Origin: Megaustenia siamemsis
Taxonomy: Eukaryota; Mollusca; Gastropoda; Stylommatophora; Ariophantidae
DNA length: 64,000 nucleotides
Direction: 5' to 3'
Assembly: GCA_032433765.1 (NCBI GenBank)
Contig: JAVIAB010000160.1
Location: forward strand, 16,259,400-16,323,399
The translations under genes were made by a program, and so were the position numbers. A model generated the notes under the pieces. The model had not been told where the DNA came from, ran no database searches, and saw only the letters and a list, made by a program, of their open reading frames with translations. This document shows positions 21,268-33,996 of the stretch, one piece after another; positions within the stretch are counted from its first letter, which is position 1; every line of letters begins with the position of its first letter.

Positions 21268-21893
21268 AATTTGATTGAGTAATCTGTCATGATGGCATGC
21301 TTGATGAGTAATGTCTGTTATGATGGCATGCTTGATGAGTAATGTCTGTCATGATGGCATGCTTGATGAGTAATGTCTGTCATGATGGCATGCTCATTGA
21401 GTAATGTCTGTCATGATGCCATGCTCGACGAGTAATGTCTGTCATGATGGCATGCTCGATGAGTAATGTCTGTCATGATGGCATGCTTGATGAGTAATGT
21501 CTGTCATGATGGCATGCTCAATGAGTAATGTCTGTTATGATGGTGTGCTCAATAAGTAATGTCTGTCATGATGGTATGCTCATTGAGTAATGTCTGTCAT
21601 GATGGCATGCTCGATGAGTAATGTCTGTCATGATGGCATGCTCAATGAGTAATATCTGTCATGATGGCATGCTTGATGAGTAATGTCTGTCATGATGGCA
21701 TGCTCGATGAGTAATGTCTCTGTCATGATGGCATGCTCGATGAGTAATGTCTGTCATGATGGCATGCTTGATGAGTAATGTCTGTCATGATGGCATGCTC
21801 GATGAGTAATGTCTGTTATGATGGTGTGCTCAATAAGTAATGTCTGTCATGATGGCATGCTCATTGAGTAATGTCTGTCATGATGGTTTGCTT
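21268..21893. repeat. 31-bp minisatellite just after the PIGB stop, about 20 copies
   Basis: Unit GAGTAATGTCTGTCATGATG plus GCATGCTCGAT. It begins about 30 bases after TGA, so it would lie in the 3' UTR if transcription continues to the AATAAA at 21980. Confidence 0.94.
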
Positions 21894-21979
21894 CAGGGAT
21901 TTCCAAAATTTATGAGATGCAGGTCTTATGACATTTTGGAGGAAACTTCATGGACCAAATGCTAGAAAAATAATTGCAT

Positions 21980-21985
21980 AATAAA
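21980..21985 (+). promoter_or_regulatory. Candidate PIGB polyadenylation signal
   Basis: AATAAA about 740 bases after the PIGB stop and just beyond the 31-bp array. AATAAA is common in AT-rich DNA, so this is only a candidate. Confidence 0.3.
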
Positions 21986-23059
21986 TCATTTCAACTACCA
22001 TTGGCTGAAAAGGAAATTAAATGCATTTGTTTAAATATCAAAAATATTAACTATTGATTGGTTAATACTCTATTTTATTATGTGCAAATACTACAATTTG
22101 ATTTTTCTTGAATTTATATATTTTTTAAAAGAAAAAAAAAATTGTTTGCTGTAACATTAAATTGTAATTGGTCATTTTGGTTCATGAAACGCGATGGTTT
22201 ACTACTAAAAGAAAACACAAACAAAGGACTGATAGAACTTGTGTTAAAAAAACACTTCATTGTTCAAGCTTGCAGGATGCTAAGGATTATGATTAGTTTT
22301 TTTATTAAACTGGGGAGATTTAACAGATGATATCATTCTTCTGACTAATAAATCAGCTGATGATGATGAATGTGTGTAATCCAGAACCATAGTTTTTTTA
22401 AGTTTTAACAAGCTCATACATATATTAAAGAGTAATACATCCACTTACATGCACTCTTCTATGCACAGAACTAAGAAAATGCTCAAAGTTTGTGTTTTCA
22501 GAATAATAAATGGCAGCCCTTAAGTTCTTGAACCCTCTTTGGAGAAATAGTTTTTAAATTCTTTCCAACTGCGGAAATTAAAAAAAGAAGCAAAATATTG
22601 AAAGCTTTTTATGCCCTTTAATTATTATGCACATCTTGTGTTATGTTGTTTTTAATATTGTTAACTTTGAACATTTGTATTTCTTTTTAAACTGATTTAC
22701 ATACATTTATTTATCTCAAAATCAGTATTCTTTAAATATGTCTTTGTTGCCTTGGTGTAGCCATAAATATATATATATACAGCAATAAAATGCTACATGA
22801 GTATTTGGTTCCGTCCGTTTCAACATCACTGTCAAATCCGGATGAACTATCACTACTTTGTGCTAATAAATGTCTTAGTTAGATAAATCACATTTCTTAT
22901 GATCCAACATTTTTACTTATTTTGTCATTTGCTTTCTAAACTATGCCTTAACACTTGCTGTCCTAGGCATCACATTCCTACATGTGATCTGCTTTCATTC
23001 ATATAGGGGTGAATAATGTCACATTGCCTGCAAACCATATATATATATATATATATATA
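21986..23059. other. Gene-free AT-rich DNA downstream of PIGB
   Basis: Very AT-rich, ending in an AT microsatellite (23037-23059) that is the insertion site of the Tigger element. No supported gene. Confidence 0.5.
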
Positions 23060-25485
23060 CAGTCGAACCTGGTCTTAGGACCACCTGTTTAAAGCGTTTC
23101 CCTGGTTATAGGACCGGGTCTACAATTTCCCCCGAGTTTTTTACTATATGCTAACACTGATTACGGCGCTCACCGTATGACGCGACCAGAGACCAGGCTA
23201 ATTAACCGCCGCCAATGTTATTTATCCCGTTTACGACACGCGGGTAACACTGATAACGATACACTGACCAGCCAGTCCTCCGTCTCGCTGGGAGCCATAA
23301 ACGATCGACACAGGTGTCTACAGGTGTTGAAGTTTTCCCGTATTTAGTGAGTCCCAGATTACAGTGGGACGTGTTACGTTTATCAGTCAATACTGGTGTG
23401 AGAAACACGGCAGACAGAGATCTATGATTCGTGAAGTGACATCACTTCGCGGTTCCGTCTAGACCAGAGTAGACCATTGCGTGGCCCGTATAAATTACAG
23501 GAATTAACTAAAGAATTAGTCATTGCCCGCTTAGAGTGTATTCACGTACATGTACAGTATCTCAGTGAATTATTTTTGTGGATTTTAAAAGTGTTACACA
23601 CAATATAGGAAATGGCCAGTGTCAAAAGTGTAAAACCAAAAGCATTAACGCTGGAAGAACGAATATCAGTGATTCGACAAAATCAGCAAGGAAAAAGTTC
23701 GCGATTATTGGCAGAACAGTTTGGAGTGGGAAAGACACAGATTTTACGTACGTTAAAGAGAAAAGCCGAGTATATGAATGACTTTGAAAATAATGCACCA
23801 AGTATGAAAAGAAGGAATAGCAGGAAAACGGGAAATGAAGACATAAATACACTTTGTTGGAAATGGTGTCAATCAGCACTTGCACGAAAAATTCTGTTAT
23901 CTGGGCCGATGATCAAAGAACGAGCTTTACAGTTTGCAAAAGAATTGGAAAACTCAGTCTTTAAAGCATCGAACGGCTGGTTAGAGGCCTTCATTAAAAG
24001 ACACAATCTTGTGTTTGGTAAGCAATGTGGCGAAGTCGGTGATTCAGATATGAGTGCTGCGGCTGACTGGACTTCTAAATTATCCGAGATATGCTATGGT
24101 TACGCTGCTCAAGACATTTTTAATTTAGATGAAACCGGGTTATTTTTCAAAGCGACTACGGACAAAACATTTTTTGTCAAAGGAGAAAAATGCGCTGGGG
24201 GTAAAAAAAGCAAAGAGCGAATAACAGTGATGCTATGCACTAACATGTTGGGGGAACGAGAACCGGCTTTAGTGATTGGGAAAGCAGCTAACCCTAGGAT
24301 TTTTAAAAACATCAACATAAACACACTGCCAGTGATTTACAGAAACAACAAAAAGGCATGGATGACTGCAGCTATATTTGAAGATTGGCTGAAAAGTTTT
24401 GACCGTAAGATGTAGAAAAAAAAGCGCCACATTATTTTATTTGTTGACAACGCTACCTGTCATCCCAAGATCGAACTACAGAATGTTAAGCTGCGGTTTC
24501 TGCCACCCAACACAACTGCATTAGTTCAACCCCTAGACCAGGGTGTCATTCAGACATTTAAATTAAAGTTTAGACAAAAACAGCTTCTACATCTTATCAC
24601 AGTCATGGAATCAAACAAGGATGCTTCCGGAACCGAACTCATGAAACAGGTCAATTTACTGGATGTAGTCTACTGGATTGCTGCAGCATGGAAAGAAGTG
24701 GACAACTCAACCATCCTTAAGTGTTTCTGTAAAGCAGGTTTTCATTGTCCTGCTGAAACACACGCATATTCTCTGACGCACATGGAATCTGCATCAAAGA
24801 CCGACGTGCAAATTGTTTCTACTGCAATTTCTACTGCTTTGGATAACCTTTCAAAAGAATTGTTTGGATACCAATTGACAGACATCTCCATGATTGATTC
24901 AGGGCTCCAAACTTGCAACACAATAGAAACAAATTGGGATCTTCCTGCCACTGCAATTTTAGCTGCTGAGGATGTGAATAGTGAATCAGACAACGAACAA
25001 GATTCTACTGACATTGAGAAAACATACACTATCGCAGATGCACATAATGCTGTGGAGCTTCTGCGCACCTATTCAATAACAAACGGGAGATCTGACATAC
25101 TAGACGTTATCATGGACTTGAGAGAAAAATTGAACTTATCGTTTATTTCATCTGTCAAACAACAGACTACCATATTGGATTTTTTTTCAAGTCAAAAGTG
25201 ATACATGTACAGTATAAGTGGAATCTGTGTATGTGTGTTTTATTTTTGTGTGTTTAACTATCGTGTTTTATGAAAAGTGTCCAACCAGTGGCTATTGTAG
25301 ACCGACATGTGCACTATGTTCTACTCATGGATTACGCTGATTTACAGGTTAGTTTTCATAGTGCTTAGGATAAAATTTTTTTTATCGCTCTATTTATTAT
25401 GTGAAACCTGTGAGGCAGGACCACCTGTCCTATGGGACCAGTTTTTGAAAGTCCTGTGAATGGTCGCCTTAGACAGGTTCGACTG
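23060..25485 (+). mobile_element. Tigger/pogo-type DNA transposon, nearly complete, 2.43 kb
   Basis: The left end CAGTCGAACCTGGTCTTAGG and the right end (complement CAGTCGAACCTGTCTAAGGC) form terminal inverted repeats of about 12-20 bp. Both ends abut TA within AT runs (23058-23059 and 25486-25487), as expected for the Tc1/mariner/pogo superfamily. One transposase gene fills the interior. Confidence 0.92.
23612..25201 (+). pseudogene. Tigger/pogo transposase, interrupted by one in-frame stop
   Basis: The frame opened at ATG 23612 runs to the TGA at 25199-25201 (530 codons) with a single TAG at 24413-24415. The N-terminus (LTLEERISVIRQNQQGKSSR) is a psq/CENP-B-type helix-turn-helix; SNGWLEAFIKRHNL is the second CENP-B-type DNA-binding domain. 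The DDE catalytic core shows NLDETGLFFK, FVDNATCHPK and VQPLDQGVI; 29 residues separate the second and third Asp, near the DD29-30D pattern known for pogo. No frameshift was seen, so the copy looks young. It would bind the element's ends and cut and paste it into TA sites if read through. Without the stop the length is normal for the family. Confidence 0.92.
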
Positions 25486-25774
25486 TATATATATATATAT
25501 GTCTCAGTAATGTGTGCATGATGGCATTAAGCTATCGTTAATGTAGCTTTTGTGTTTGTCAAGAGCTAACTTGGGTTAACTCAGATTGTATCATTGAGTA
25601 ATGACTTCTAATGCTTAAACCATTCACTGTAATAGGGTTAAAAATAGTTTTAATGCTGTAACAGGTGTGTTGAATTGAGCAGTTTCTCTTGACCCAGTAA
25701 TCTTTGGTGTTTCAAGTATTTATAAAATATACGTGCGATTATAGAAATGAGAAAAAGGATACCCATCCTGTAGG
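25486..25774. other. Spacer between Tigger and the 40-bp array
   Basis: AT-rich, no recognised element. Confidence 0.4.
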
Positions 25775-26910
25775 ACTTGGGGGATCTAGAGGTACACTTG
25801 ATATCATTGGGTAGGACATGGGAATCTAGAGGTATATTGATACTCATCGGGTAGTAGTTGGGTATTTAGAGGTATATTGATACCCATTGTGTTGGACTTG
25901 GGGATCTAGAGGTATATTGATACCCATCGGGTAGGAGTTGGGGATCTAGAGGTGTATTGATACCCATCAGGTGGAACTTGGGGATCTAGAGGTATATTAA
26001 AACCCATCGGGTAGGAGTTGGGGATCTAGAGGTATATTGATACCCATCAGGTGGAACTTGGGGATCTAGAGGTATATTAAAACCCATCGGGTAGGAGTTG
26101 GGGATCTAGAGGTATATTGATACCCATCGGGTGGAACTTGGGGATCTAGAGGTATATTAAAACCCATCGGGTAGGAGTTGGGGATCTAGAGGTATATTGA
26201 TACCCATCAGGTGGAACTTGGGGATCTAGAGGTATATTAAAACCCATCGGGTAGGAGTTGGGGATCTAGAGGTATATTGATACCCATCGGGTGGAACTTG
26301 GGGATCTAGAGGTATATTGATACCCATCGGGTAGGAGTTGGGGATCTAGAGGTGTATTGATACCCATCGGGTGGAACTTGGGGATCTAGAGGTATATTGA
26401 TACCCATCGGGTAGGAGTTGGGGATCTAGAGGTATATTGATACCCATCGGGTGGAACTTGGGGATCTAGAGGTATATTGATACCCATCGGGTAGGAGTTG
26501 GGGATCTAGAGGTGTATTGATACCCATTGTGTTGGACTTGGGGATCTAGAGGTGTATTGATACCCATTGTGTTGAACTTGGGGATCTAGAGGTGTATTGA
26601 TACCCATTGTGTTGGACTTGGGGATCTAGAGGTATATTGATACCCATCGGGTAGGAGTTGGGGATCTAGAGGTATATTGATACCCATCGGGTAGGAGTTG
26701 GGGATCTAGAGGTGTATTGATACCCATTGTGTTGAACTTGGGGATCTAGAGGTGTATTGATACCCATTGTGTTGGACTTGGGGATCTAGAGGTATATTGA
26801 TACCCATCGGGTAGGAGTTGGGGATCTAGAGGTATATTGATACCCATCGGGTAGGAGTTAGGTATTTAGAGTGATACCCATTGAGTGGAACTTGGGGATC
26901 TAGAGGTATG
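25775..26910. repeat. 40-bp minisatellite, about 28 copies, partly dimeric
   Basis: Unit GGGATCTAGAGGTATATTGA plus TACCCATCGGGTAGGAGTTG. In 25980-26480 units ending GTAGGAGTTG and GTGGAACTTG alternate, giving an 80-bp period; further on, GTGTTGGACTTG units appear. Confidence 0.96.
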
Positions 26911-26929
26911 ATATCAACTTTTGAACAGG

Positions 26930-27700
26930 AAGGTTTCAGCTACATGAGACAAAAAAGAAATTGAAGTCAACGGTCACAACATAAACAATTTGCGATATGC
27001 AGATGACACATTCTTAATAGCAGAGACAGAGAATGAACTACAAGAGATGATAGACATAATAGAAAGCAACAAGAAAGGTCTCACTCTGAATAGTAAGAAA
27101 ACAGAAGTAATGGTCATGACAAAGTAACTATCATCACCATCGTGTCACATAAAAATAAACAGGACAAATCTGTAACAAGTGCAACGCGTTAAATACTTTT
27201 ACACAATAATAACATCAGGTGGAAGATGCGCCACAGAAATAAAAAACAGAATAGCTCAGACCAAAATAGCATTTCAGAAAATGAAAAACGTCTTATGCAA
27301 CAAGTTTATGTCAATAAAAGTGAGAAAGAGAGTTCATCGGTGCTATATAGAACCAATTCTGACATATGGAAGCGAATCATGGACAGTAGACAAACAAATG
27401 AAAAGACGATTAGAGGCCACATAGATGGGATTTCTCAGAAGAATGTTGAAAGCTCCCTGGAAAGCTAAAAAGACCAACAAGGACATTCTCAAAGAGGCCA
27501 ACACAAAAAAGGGAGTTCCTTAAATACATCAGAAAGAAACAATCAACATTTTTCGGGCAAACAACAAAGAGAGAAGATACTAGATAGCTTGGTGTCATGG
27601 CATGGAAAACAGTCAACAACAGAATTGATATGATGCAATGTGGATAGAAGATTGTGGAAGGACATAATCGCCTACGCCAACTGGTATGGCACATGATAAT
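26930..27700 (+). mobile_element. LINE family B fragment, broken, internally deleted
   Basis: Nearly identical to 17640-18505: [39 protein letters not shown] and [19 protein letters not shown] deletion removes the stretch after TTTTTCGGGCA (27559) so that it rejoins in GAGAAGATACTAGATAGC. Frameshifts are present. It starts right after the 40-bp array. Confidence 0.85.
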
Positions 27701-28199
27701 GATGATTAGTCTCTTATGCTTGATGCTGTTTCAGTGAGCAGCTTCTCTCATAGTTGAATCTGCCAAAAGTTTTCCTTTTGCTGTATCCTAACATGGGTGG
27801 CACTGATACTTCCATATGCTTACTATGCCTAGGCAAATAATACGGAGAGTGTTTTGAACAAAATGCACTAGTCCCCTCTCAGCTCCTTTCTGAAGCGTTT
27901 CTAAGATGGGACAAGGTCCTTACACTCTGAACCAAAGTTGAGTTTCGGGGGACGCCAGAAGATGGATAATGCACCACCAACAGTCATAGGGTCCTTTCCT
28001 CCGGATTTTCTCTCTGGGTTTACTCATGTAGCCTTGAAACTCTCCCAATTCTTAAAAACCATCATGACTTTTAATAACAGTTCACAAAGATTGTCTTCTC
28101 GTTCTGTGTTAGTGATAATTGTGAAAATACTTGTCAGGATTAAATTTGATACAAACGAATATTGTAAAAGATCAAAATCAAACAACATTTACTAATTGT
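27701..28199. other. Gene-free DNA between LINE fragments
   Basis: No supported reading frame or repeat; the short open frame at 27938-28195 has no recognised family. Confidence 0.4.
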
Positions 28200-29170
28200 C
28201 TCTTCTTCTCTTCTACCTTTCAGCTCCCTGTGGAGCATAGGTCTTCAACAAACACTTTCTGAGCCGTTCTGTTTCTTGCCATTCTTTTAGATTGTTCCAT
28301 GTCTTCCCCATCATCTTCCATCTCTGCTTCTATCTGTCTTCTCCAAGAATTCCTTGGTCTTCCTCTATGTCTTTTTCCCTGGGGATTCCAGAAAAAGGCC
28401 TGTTGTGTGATACTGTCAGTTGGCTTCCGCAGTGTATATCCTATCCAGCGCAATCGTCTTTGCTGTATATCTTTATCCACTGGTACATTTCCATAAATTC
28501 TATGTTAGTGATTTTGCCATTTCCATCCTTTTATTCTGTGTAAGCATCCATTAATGAAGGTCTGTATCTTCATGATTGTCATTTTAGTTGTTCTCCATGT
28601 TTCACAGCCATATAATTAGACTGACTTAAAATTGGAGTTGAAAATTTTTATTTTAGTATTTAACCTAATTTATTTGGACTTCCATGTTTCCCAGTGCAAC
28701 AAAAGCTACTCTTGCTTTTGATATCCTTATTTTGGTATCATTTTCTGTTCCTCCCTCTTTGCCTATATTACTGCCGAGATATATGTAAAACTGTACGTCT
28801 AGTAGAGGTATTTGTCCTAATTTTATTTGTTTATTGCCAACTGCATTAATTCTCATAATTTTGGTCTTATCTCTATTTATTTTTAGTCCATATGTTGTGA
28901 TCTCTCATCTAGTATGCTCATTTTATCTTGCATCTGTTGATGGTTATGTGACAGGAGAGCTATATCATCAGCAAAGTCTAAATCAAGTTGCTTGGCCATT
29001 GACCACTGGATTCCATTTCTGTTGTTTTGAGTTATTTTCATAATCCAATCTATGGCCAGTAGAAAGAGAAATGGAGATAGAAGGCATCCCTGCCTTACTC
29101 CTGTTCTTATTTCAAATGCTTTTGTAAGCTGTCTTTCATGCACCACACTACATTAAATTCTTTCATACAT
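28200..29170 (-). mobile_element. LINE family A fragment (RT and C-terminus), broken
   Basis: The - strand carries [35 protein letters not shown] and LDFADDIALL (RT motifs), then IKLGQIPLLDVQFYIYLGSN, and ends IGYTLRKP...GRPRNSWRR...[12 protein letters not shown]. At least one frameshift near 28880 splits it. Confidence 0.88.
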
Positions 29171-29402
29171 TGTTCTTATCAGTTTAATAAACTATTTTAC
29201 TACATTGTAGTTGAGTACAATTATATTCAATCCTAGGAATCGGTTTCATTGCTGTCAGGAATTTCCCATAAATGCTCCACCTTGTGTCACAGTATCTCCC
29301 CCCCCCCCCTCCCTCCCAAGCATGTCGATCAATTCTCTTTACAAGGTCAATCTCTATGCATGGTCTCTTCAGCTGTACAGGTGATGATTCCAAACATTTC
29401 AA

Positions 29403-29695
29403 ATGTTGAGTACAATAGTACAATATAACTGAGAACAATAGTACAATATAACTGAGAACAATAGTACAATATAACTGAGAACAATAGTACAATATAACTG
29501 AGTACAATAGTACAATATAACTGAGAACAATAGTACAATATAACTGAGAACAATAGTACAATATAACTGAGAACAATAGTACAATATAACTGAGTACAAT
29601 AGTACAATATAACTGAGTACAATAGTACAATATAACTGAGAACAATAGTACAATTTAACTGATAACAATAGTACAATATAACTGAGTACAATTAA
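29403..29695. repeat. 23-bp minisatellite, about 13 copies
   Basis: Unit GAGAACAATAGTACAATATA plus ACT. The long minus-strand open frames here (ILYYCTQLYCTIVLSYI-type) are translations of the repeat. Confidence 0.95.
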
Positions 29696-29950
29696 ACAGG
29701 TTCTCAAACATTTTGTGCTGAGGATTACTAGAAGAAAAGTCTGTGTGCTGAAATATATTTAATCAATTATAAATAAGGAGTAGATTGAAAAGATAGAAGA
29801 TGGAGAAGCAAAGAATAGCATTATTTTTAAAATTGTACTTTAAATATTAAAGTTAAGTTAAGAATCCATTATGTCTCCTGTTATGTATGGAATATGGTGT
29901 TAGTGTCCACGTTTTTGTTAAAATATATCAGCAGCATTACACCAGTGCTG

Positions 29951-30207
29951 CTGGAGCCATGATAGCTCAGTGGTTAGTGAACAGGACTATAAAGGACAAG
30001 AGGTCGAGTTCGATCCTGATCAATGGTTTCCAGGTTCACCCAGGCTTAAATGGGTACTGGATTTTTTTCTAGGAAAGTAAAGTGGCATGGGCGTAATACC
30101 GACCACTTTACCCCAAAAAAATCATGTGCCGAAGGTCTGTAAATATTTTGGTCACTAACACCATATTCCCTATACGCCACAAGACAGAGCACTTTACTTT
30201 TTTACTT
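29951..30207 (+). mobile_element. SINE-1, full length with target-site duplication
   Basis: The head GGAGCCATGATAGCTCAGTGG and a B box variant GAGTTCGATCC lead into the family body. Flanking direct repeats TTACACCAGTGCTG lie at 29937-29950 and 30208-30221. A detached SINE-1 tail piece (GAATATGGTGTTAGTG) lies just upstream at about 29889-29904. Confidence 0.9.
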
Positions 30208-30221
30208 TTACACCAGTGCTG

Positions 30222-30714
30222 TAATTATTTTTCCCCAAAAATCCAATACCCTTCAAATTTTTGTTAACCAGGGAGCCATAAATTGGTATTGAACCTAGCC
30301 ACTTCAGTAGACAAGTTCAGCTTCAAATATAGTGATTGTTATTTACCGAAATATATATCAATTCAACACACTCTGTTTTATTACAAGTACGCTACACTGA
30401 GTATCATCAAAGCTATAATATCACAATATTAGCACATTAAGTATCAACAGTACCCTGTATTATTACAACCTTTTGCCATGGAGAGCAATATCAACATTTT
30501 ATAATATCATATGGTATCATCATCATTCTATATAATCCTAATATTTTTTTACAGTAATTGTTGCATCATTTAAATAAGTTTACAAATTGTATACACTTAT
30601 TTTGCTTGAAAATATGTACATGTATTTTTGAATATCAAAAACAATACATTTATAGCAAGTCATTGGCCAATCATGTCCCACACAGCTGTCTGCTTTTATC
30701 TCAAAGTAATATGT
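30222..30714. other. Gene-free AT-rich DNA
   Basis: No supported feature; short open frames have no recognised family. Confidence 0.4.
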
Positions 30715-31090
30715 TATATCTTTCATTAATGGATACTTACGCGGAATAAAAGGATGGAAATGGCAGGACAAAATCACTAACATAGAATTATGGAAATGTA
30801 CCAGTCAAATACCAGTGGATAAAGAGATACGGTGAAGATGATGGCACTGGATAGGATATACACTGCGGAAGCCAACTGAGAGTATTACACAACAGGCCCT
30901 TTTTTGGAATCCTCAGGGGAAAAGACAAAGAGGAAGACCAAAGAATTCTTGGAGAAGACAGATAGAAGCAGAGATGAAGATGATGGGGAAGACATGGAAT
31001 GATCTTAAAAGAATGGCAAAAAACAGAATGACTTGGAGAGTGTTTGTTGAAGACCTATGCTCCACAGGGAGCTAAAAAGGTAGAAGAAGA
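30715..31090 (+). mobile_element. LINE family A 3' end
   Basis: Begins with the frame for GYLRGIKGWKWQ-type sequence and ends with [20 protein letters not shown] and [11 protein letters not shown], as in the other family A copies; 5'-truncated. Confidence 0.85.
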
Positions 31091-31982
31091 AGAATATGTT
31101 AATTCTAACAATAAAAACATTGCTACATGAATCAATGAAGATTTTCCTAGAAAACTACATTCCACTCATTCTTAAGATTGGTATCTTATTGGAGTGTTTT
31201 GGGACACTGGACAAAGATATGAATATTCTAGAACGGTTAATTGTTATCACAATGATATTTTAGTTCAAAAAGGTTTATGAAAATAAATATTTCAAAATTT
31301 GACAAATTTAACCCTTTCTGGCGTAAAATCTATCTATCTATTGACCTTTCGAGCCGTAGCCGGCCCATTGGGCGTAGACCAAGATACTCCTTCTCTTATC
31401 TAAATTTCTGGTGTAAAATAACCATAATTTAACCTTAAATGTTCCAAACAATTCACTTATGGCATCTCTTATGATCATTGTTATGGTACTATAGCAGAAT
31501 TATACTCTGGTCATGTTTCAGAAGTGAGAAAATTTCACAAGACGACTAAAATATCATGAACAAACAACTGTGCCCAAGGCATACTCGCTGTAGACCCACC
31601 TGTCTAACAAAAAACATCAAAGAGAGAAACACGCACCAAATATTCCATTAATGTACATTATAATTATTTTTTTAAATCCTAGAAAATGTTGTTAGCCCAA
31701 AAATAGTTTGCCGCCCTCAATCAGGTGAATACACAGGCAGTTATCTGTACCTATCAAAATGTGCAATGAAGAGTTATGGGGAATTGTAGTTTTCTTTCCC
31801 GAACCAAATATGAAACATCTACAGGGGTCGTTGTTCCATGGCACCACAGAGTTTTTGCAATATTGATGATCCATCTGACTCTTGGTCTTCCTCGAGTCTT
31901 GAAGCCAGATCATCTGCTGTTGTAGTCAGTTTATTACAGATTTTATTACCAAAATGAACATGTCAAGATATTAGTCCAAATT
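31091..31982. other. Gene-free DNA with a LINE-H tail fragment
   Basis: 31341-31395 reads CTATCTATCTATTGACCTTT followed by CGAGCCGTAGCCGGCCCATTG, a diverged minus-strand copy of the LINE-H tail (compare 56100-56150). The rest is not recognised. Confidence 0.45.
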
Positions 31983-32385
31983 TATAGAGTGAACCTTTAG
32001 TGAAATTTAACGAGTGAACCTTGAGTAAAATTTATTGAGTGAATCTTCATTGAAATTTATTGAGTGAATCTTCAGTGAAATTTATTGAGTGAACCTTGAG
32101 TGAAATTTATTGAGTGAACCTTCAGTGATTTTTATTGAGTGAATCTTCAGTGAAATTTATTGAGTGAATCTTCAGTGAAATTTATTGAGTGAATCTTCAG
32201 TGAAATTTGTTGAGTGAACCTTGAGTGAAATTTATTGAGTGAACATTGAGTGATTTTTATTGAGTGAATCTTCATTGAAATTTATTGAGTGAATCTTCAG
32301 TGAAATTTATTGAGTGAATCTTCAGTGAAATTTATTGAAAGAAACCCCAAGTTAATAATTCATGGCCAGATTTATTGAATGAAAC
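31983..32385. repeat. 25-bp minisatellite, about 15 copies
   Basis: Unit GAATCTTCAGTGAAATTTAT plus TGAGT, with GAACCTTGAGTG variants. Confidence 0.95.
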
Positions 32386-32514
32386 CCCAGTTAACAGTGT
32401 GTGCAGGGAAAACATGATAGGGGACCTTAATACAAACCCAGATAAGAAAGATTATTGAAACCCCTTTGGCATCAAGGTCAACTTTTGTCACCAATGAATC
32501 AGCTCACTGATAAG

Positions 32515-33065
32515 CCAGTCCTATTATATGGCTGTGAAACATGGAGAACAACTAAAATGACAATCATGAAGATACAGGCCTTCTTTAATGGATGCTTGTG
32601 CAGAATAAAAGGATAGAAATGGCAGGACAAAATCACTAACATAGAATTATGGAAAAGTACCAGTCAAATACTTGTGGACAAAGACATACAAAGAAGATCA
32701 TGGTGCTAGATAGGACACACATAGCAGAACCTAACTGAGAGTTGGTACATTATTTACACAACAGGCCCATTTTTTTAATCCCCAAGGAAAAAGACAAAGA
32801 GGAAGACCAAAATATACTTGGAGAAGAAAGATGGAAACAGAGATGATGGTGATGGGGAAGACATAGAATGATCTCAAAAGAATGGCAAGAAACAGAATGG
32901 CTTGGAAAGTGTTTGTTGAAGACATATGCTTCGCAGGGAGCTGAAAGTGTTTGTTCAAGACCTATGCTCCACAGGGAGTTAAAAGTGTTTGTTGAAGACA
33001 TGCTCCACATGGAGCTGAAAGTGTTTGTTCATGAGCTATGCTCCATAGGTAGCTGAAAGTTAGTA
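32515..33065 (+). mobile_element. LINE family A 3' end with tandem-duplicated terminus
   Basis: Starts in [23 protein letters not shown] sequence and ends in the family A terminus. The final block GTGTTTGTTGAAGACATATG, CTCCACAGGGAGCTGAAA occurs about four times in a row between 32917 and 33060. Confidence 0.85.
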
Positions 33066-33996
33066 GAAGAAAAAGAATCGGCCCGCCATTGTCAACATTT
33101 GTTGACAACTATTCATTAGGTAATGTCTTGTGGTAATTTGTGTATCATATGATAGCCTTAAACAGAAACTGACACCATTTTGAATTTTTTCTGTGTTGGG
33201 AGTGTTTACGTGGACATTTTGGTGGTATTTTACTGATTTGTTTTTGACTAAAAAGAACAAGGGTGTGAAATAGCAAAGGATAAGTTTTACTGTTGATTCT
33301 GGTTGGTTGTTGCAGAGAACAAAGTGAATCTACTGCAGAAAGTGACAGCAATTCTTTAAACTATGATAGATATGACAAATAGGTGGAAGGAAACATTGAG
33401 GCTGTTTCTGAAAATGTTCCTTGCTGCAGTTTCCTCATATACCAAGTCCGGCTTGCTGCTGGAGCTACTGAGTTTAGTGCTCTGTGCACACCGTGAGCTG
33501 TGTTTTTCGGATCATGTTTCGATATTCCGGTTGCTTAAGATGAATGATGATATCGTATGATGAAGAACAGTTCAGCTGCATTCACTTTTGGTGTCGCTTG
33601 GCCTTATGCCTTTTGGCATGTGCTGTAGCTGCTGTGATGGGGACTGCAGCTGCCTTTCTTTGTTTGGATCCTTCAATGAGATGTGTTTTAATTTAGATGA
33701 TTCCACTGGCATGGGCTGTTGAGCATTTATGGATTTTAATTCATTTGCGGTGATACAGGGGTCTTTGACTAACCATAACAAATATGATAGGAACAAACTC
33801 CAAAAATGTGGGAAATTAATTAGTCAAATCAATAAATGGTTGTGGCAGAATTAATTAAAATTAAGAACATTTTTCTTTGTAAAATTGTTCTTTGCTGCGT
33901 GAAACTGTTTTTTGTTTATTTCTGTAATCACAAAATGTAAATATAATGTAAAATATTTAGTTGGTGTGTATTGTAAGAGTGTTTATGTACAGTCGG
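33066..33996. other. Gene-free DNA with a shared dispersed segment
   Basis: 33375-33475 (GGTGGAAGGAAACATTGAGG, CCTTGCTGCAGTTTCCTCAT, AGTCCGGCTTG) reappears inverted at 41525-41620. Nothing else was recognised. Confidence 0.45.

Noticed and set aside
29184..29707. Overlapping minus-strand frames of ILYYCTQLYCTIVLSYI type
   Set aside because: Product of the 23-bp minisatellite, open in all three frames.
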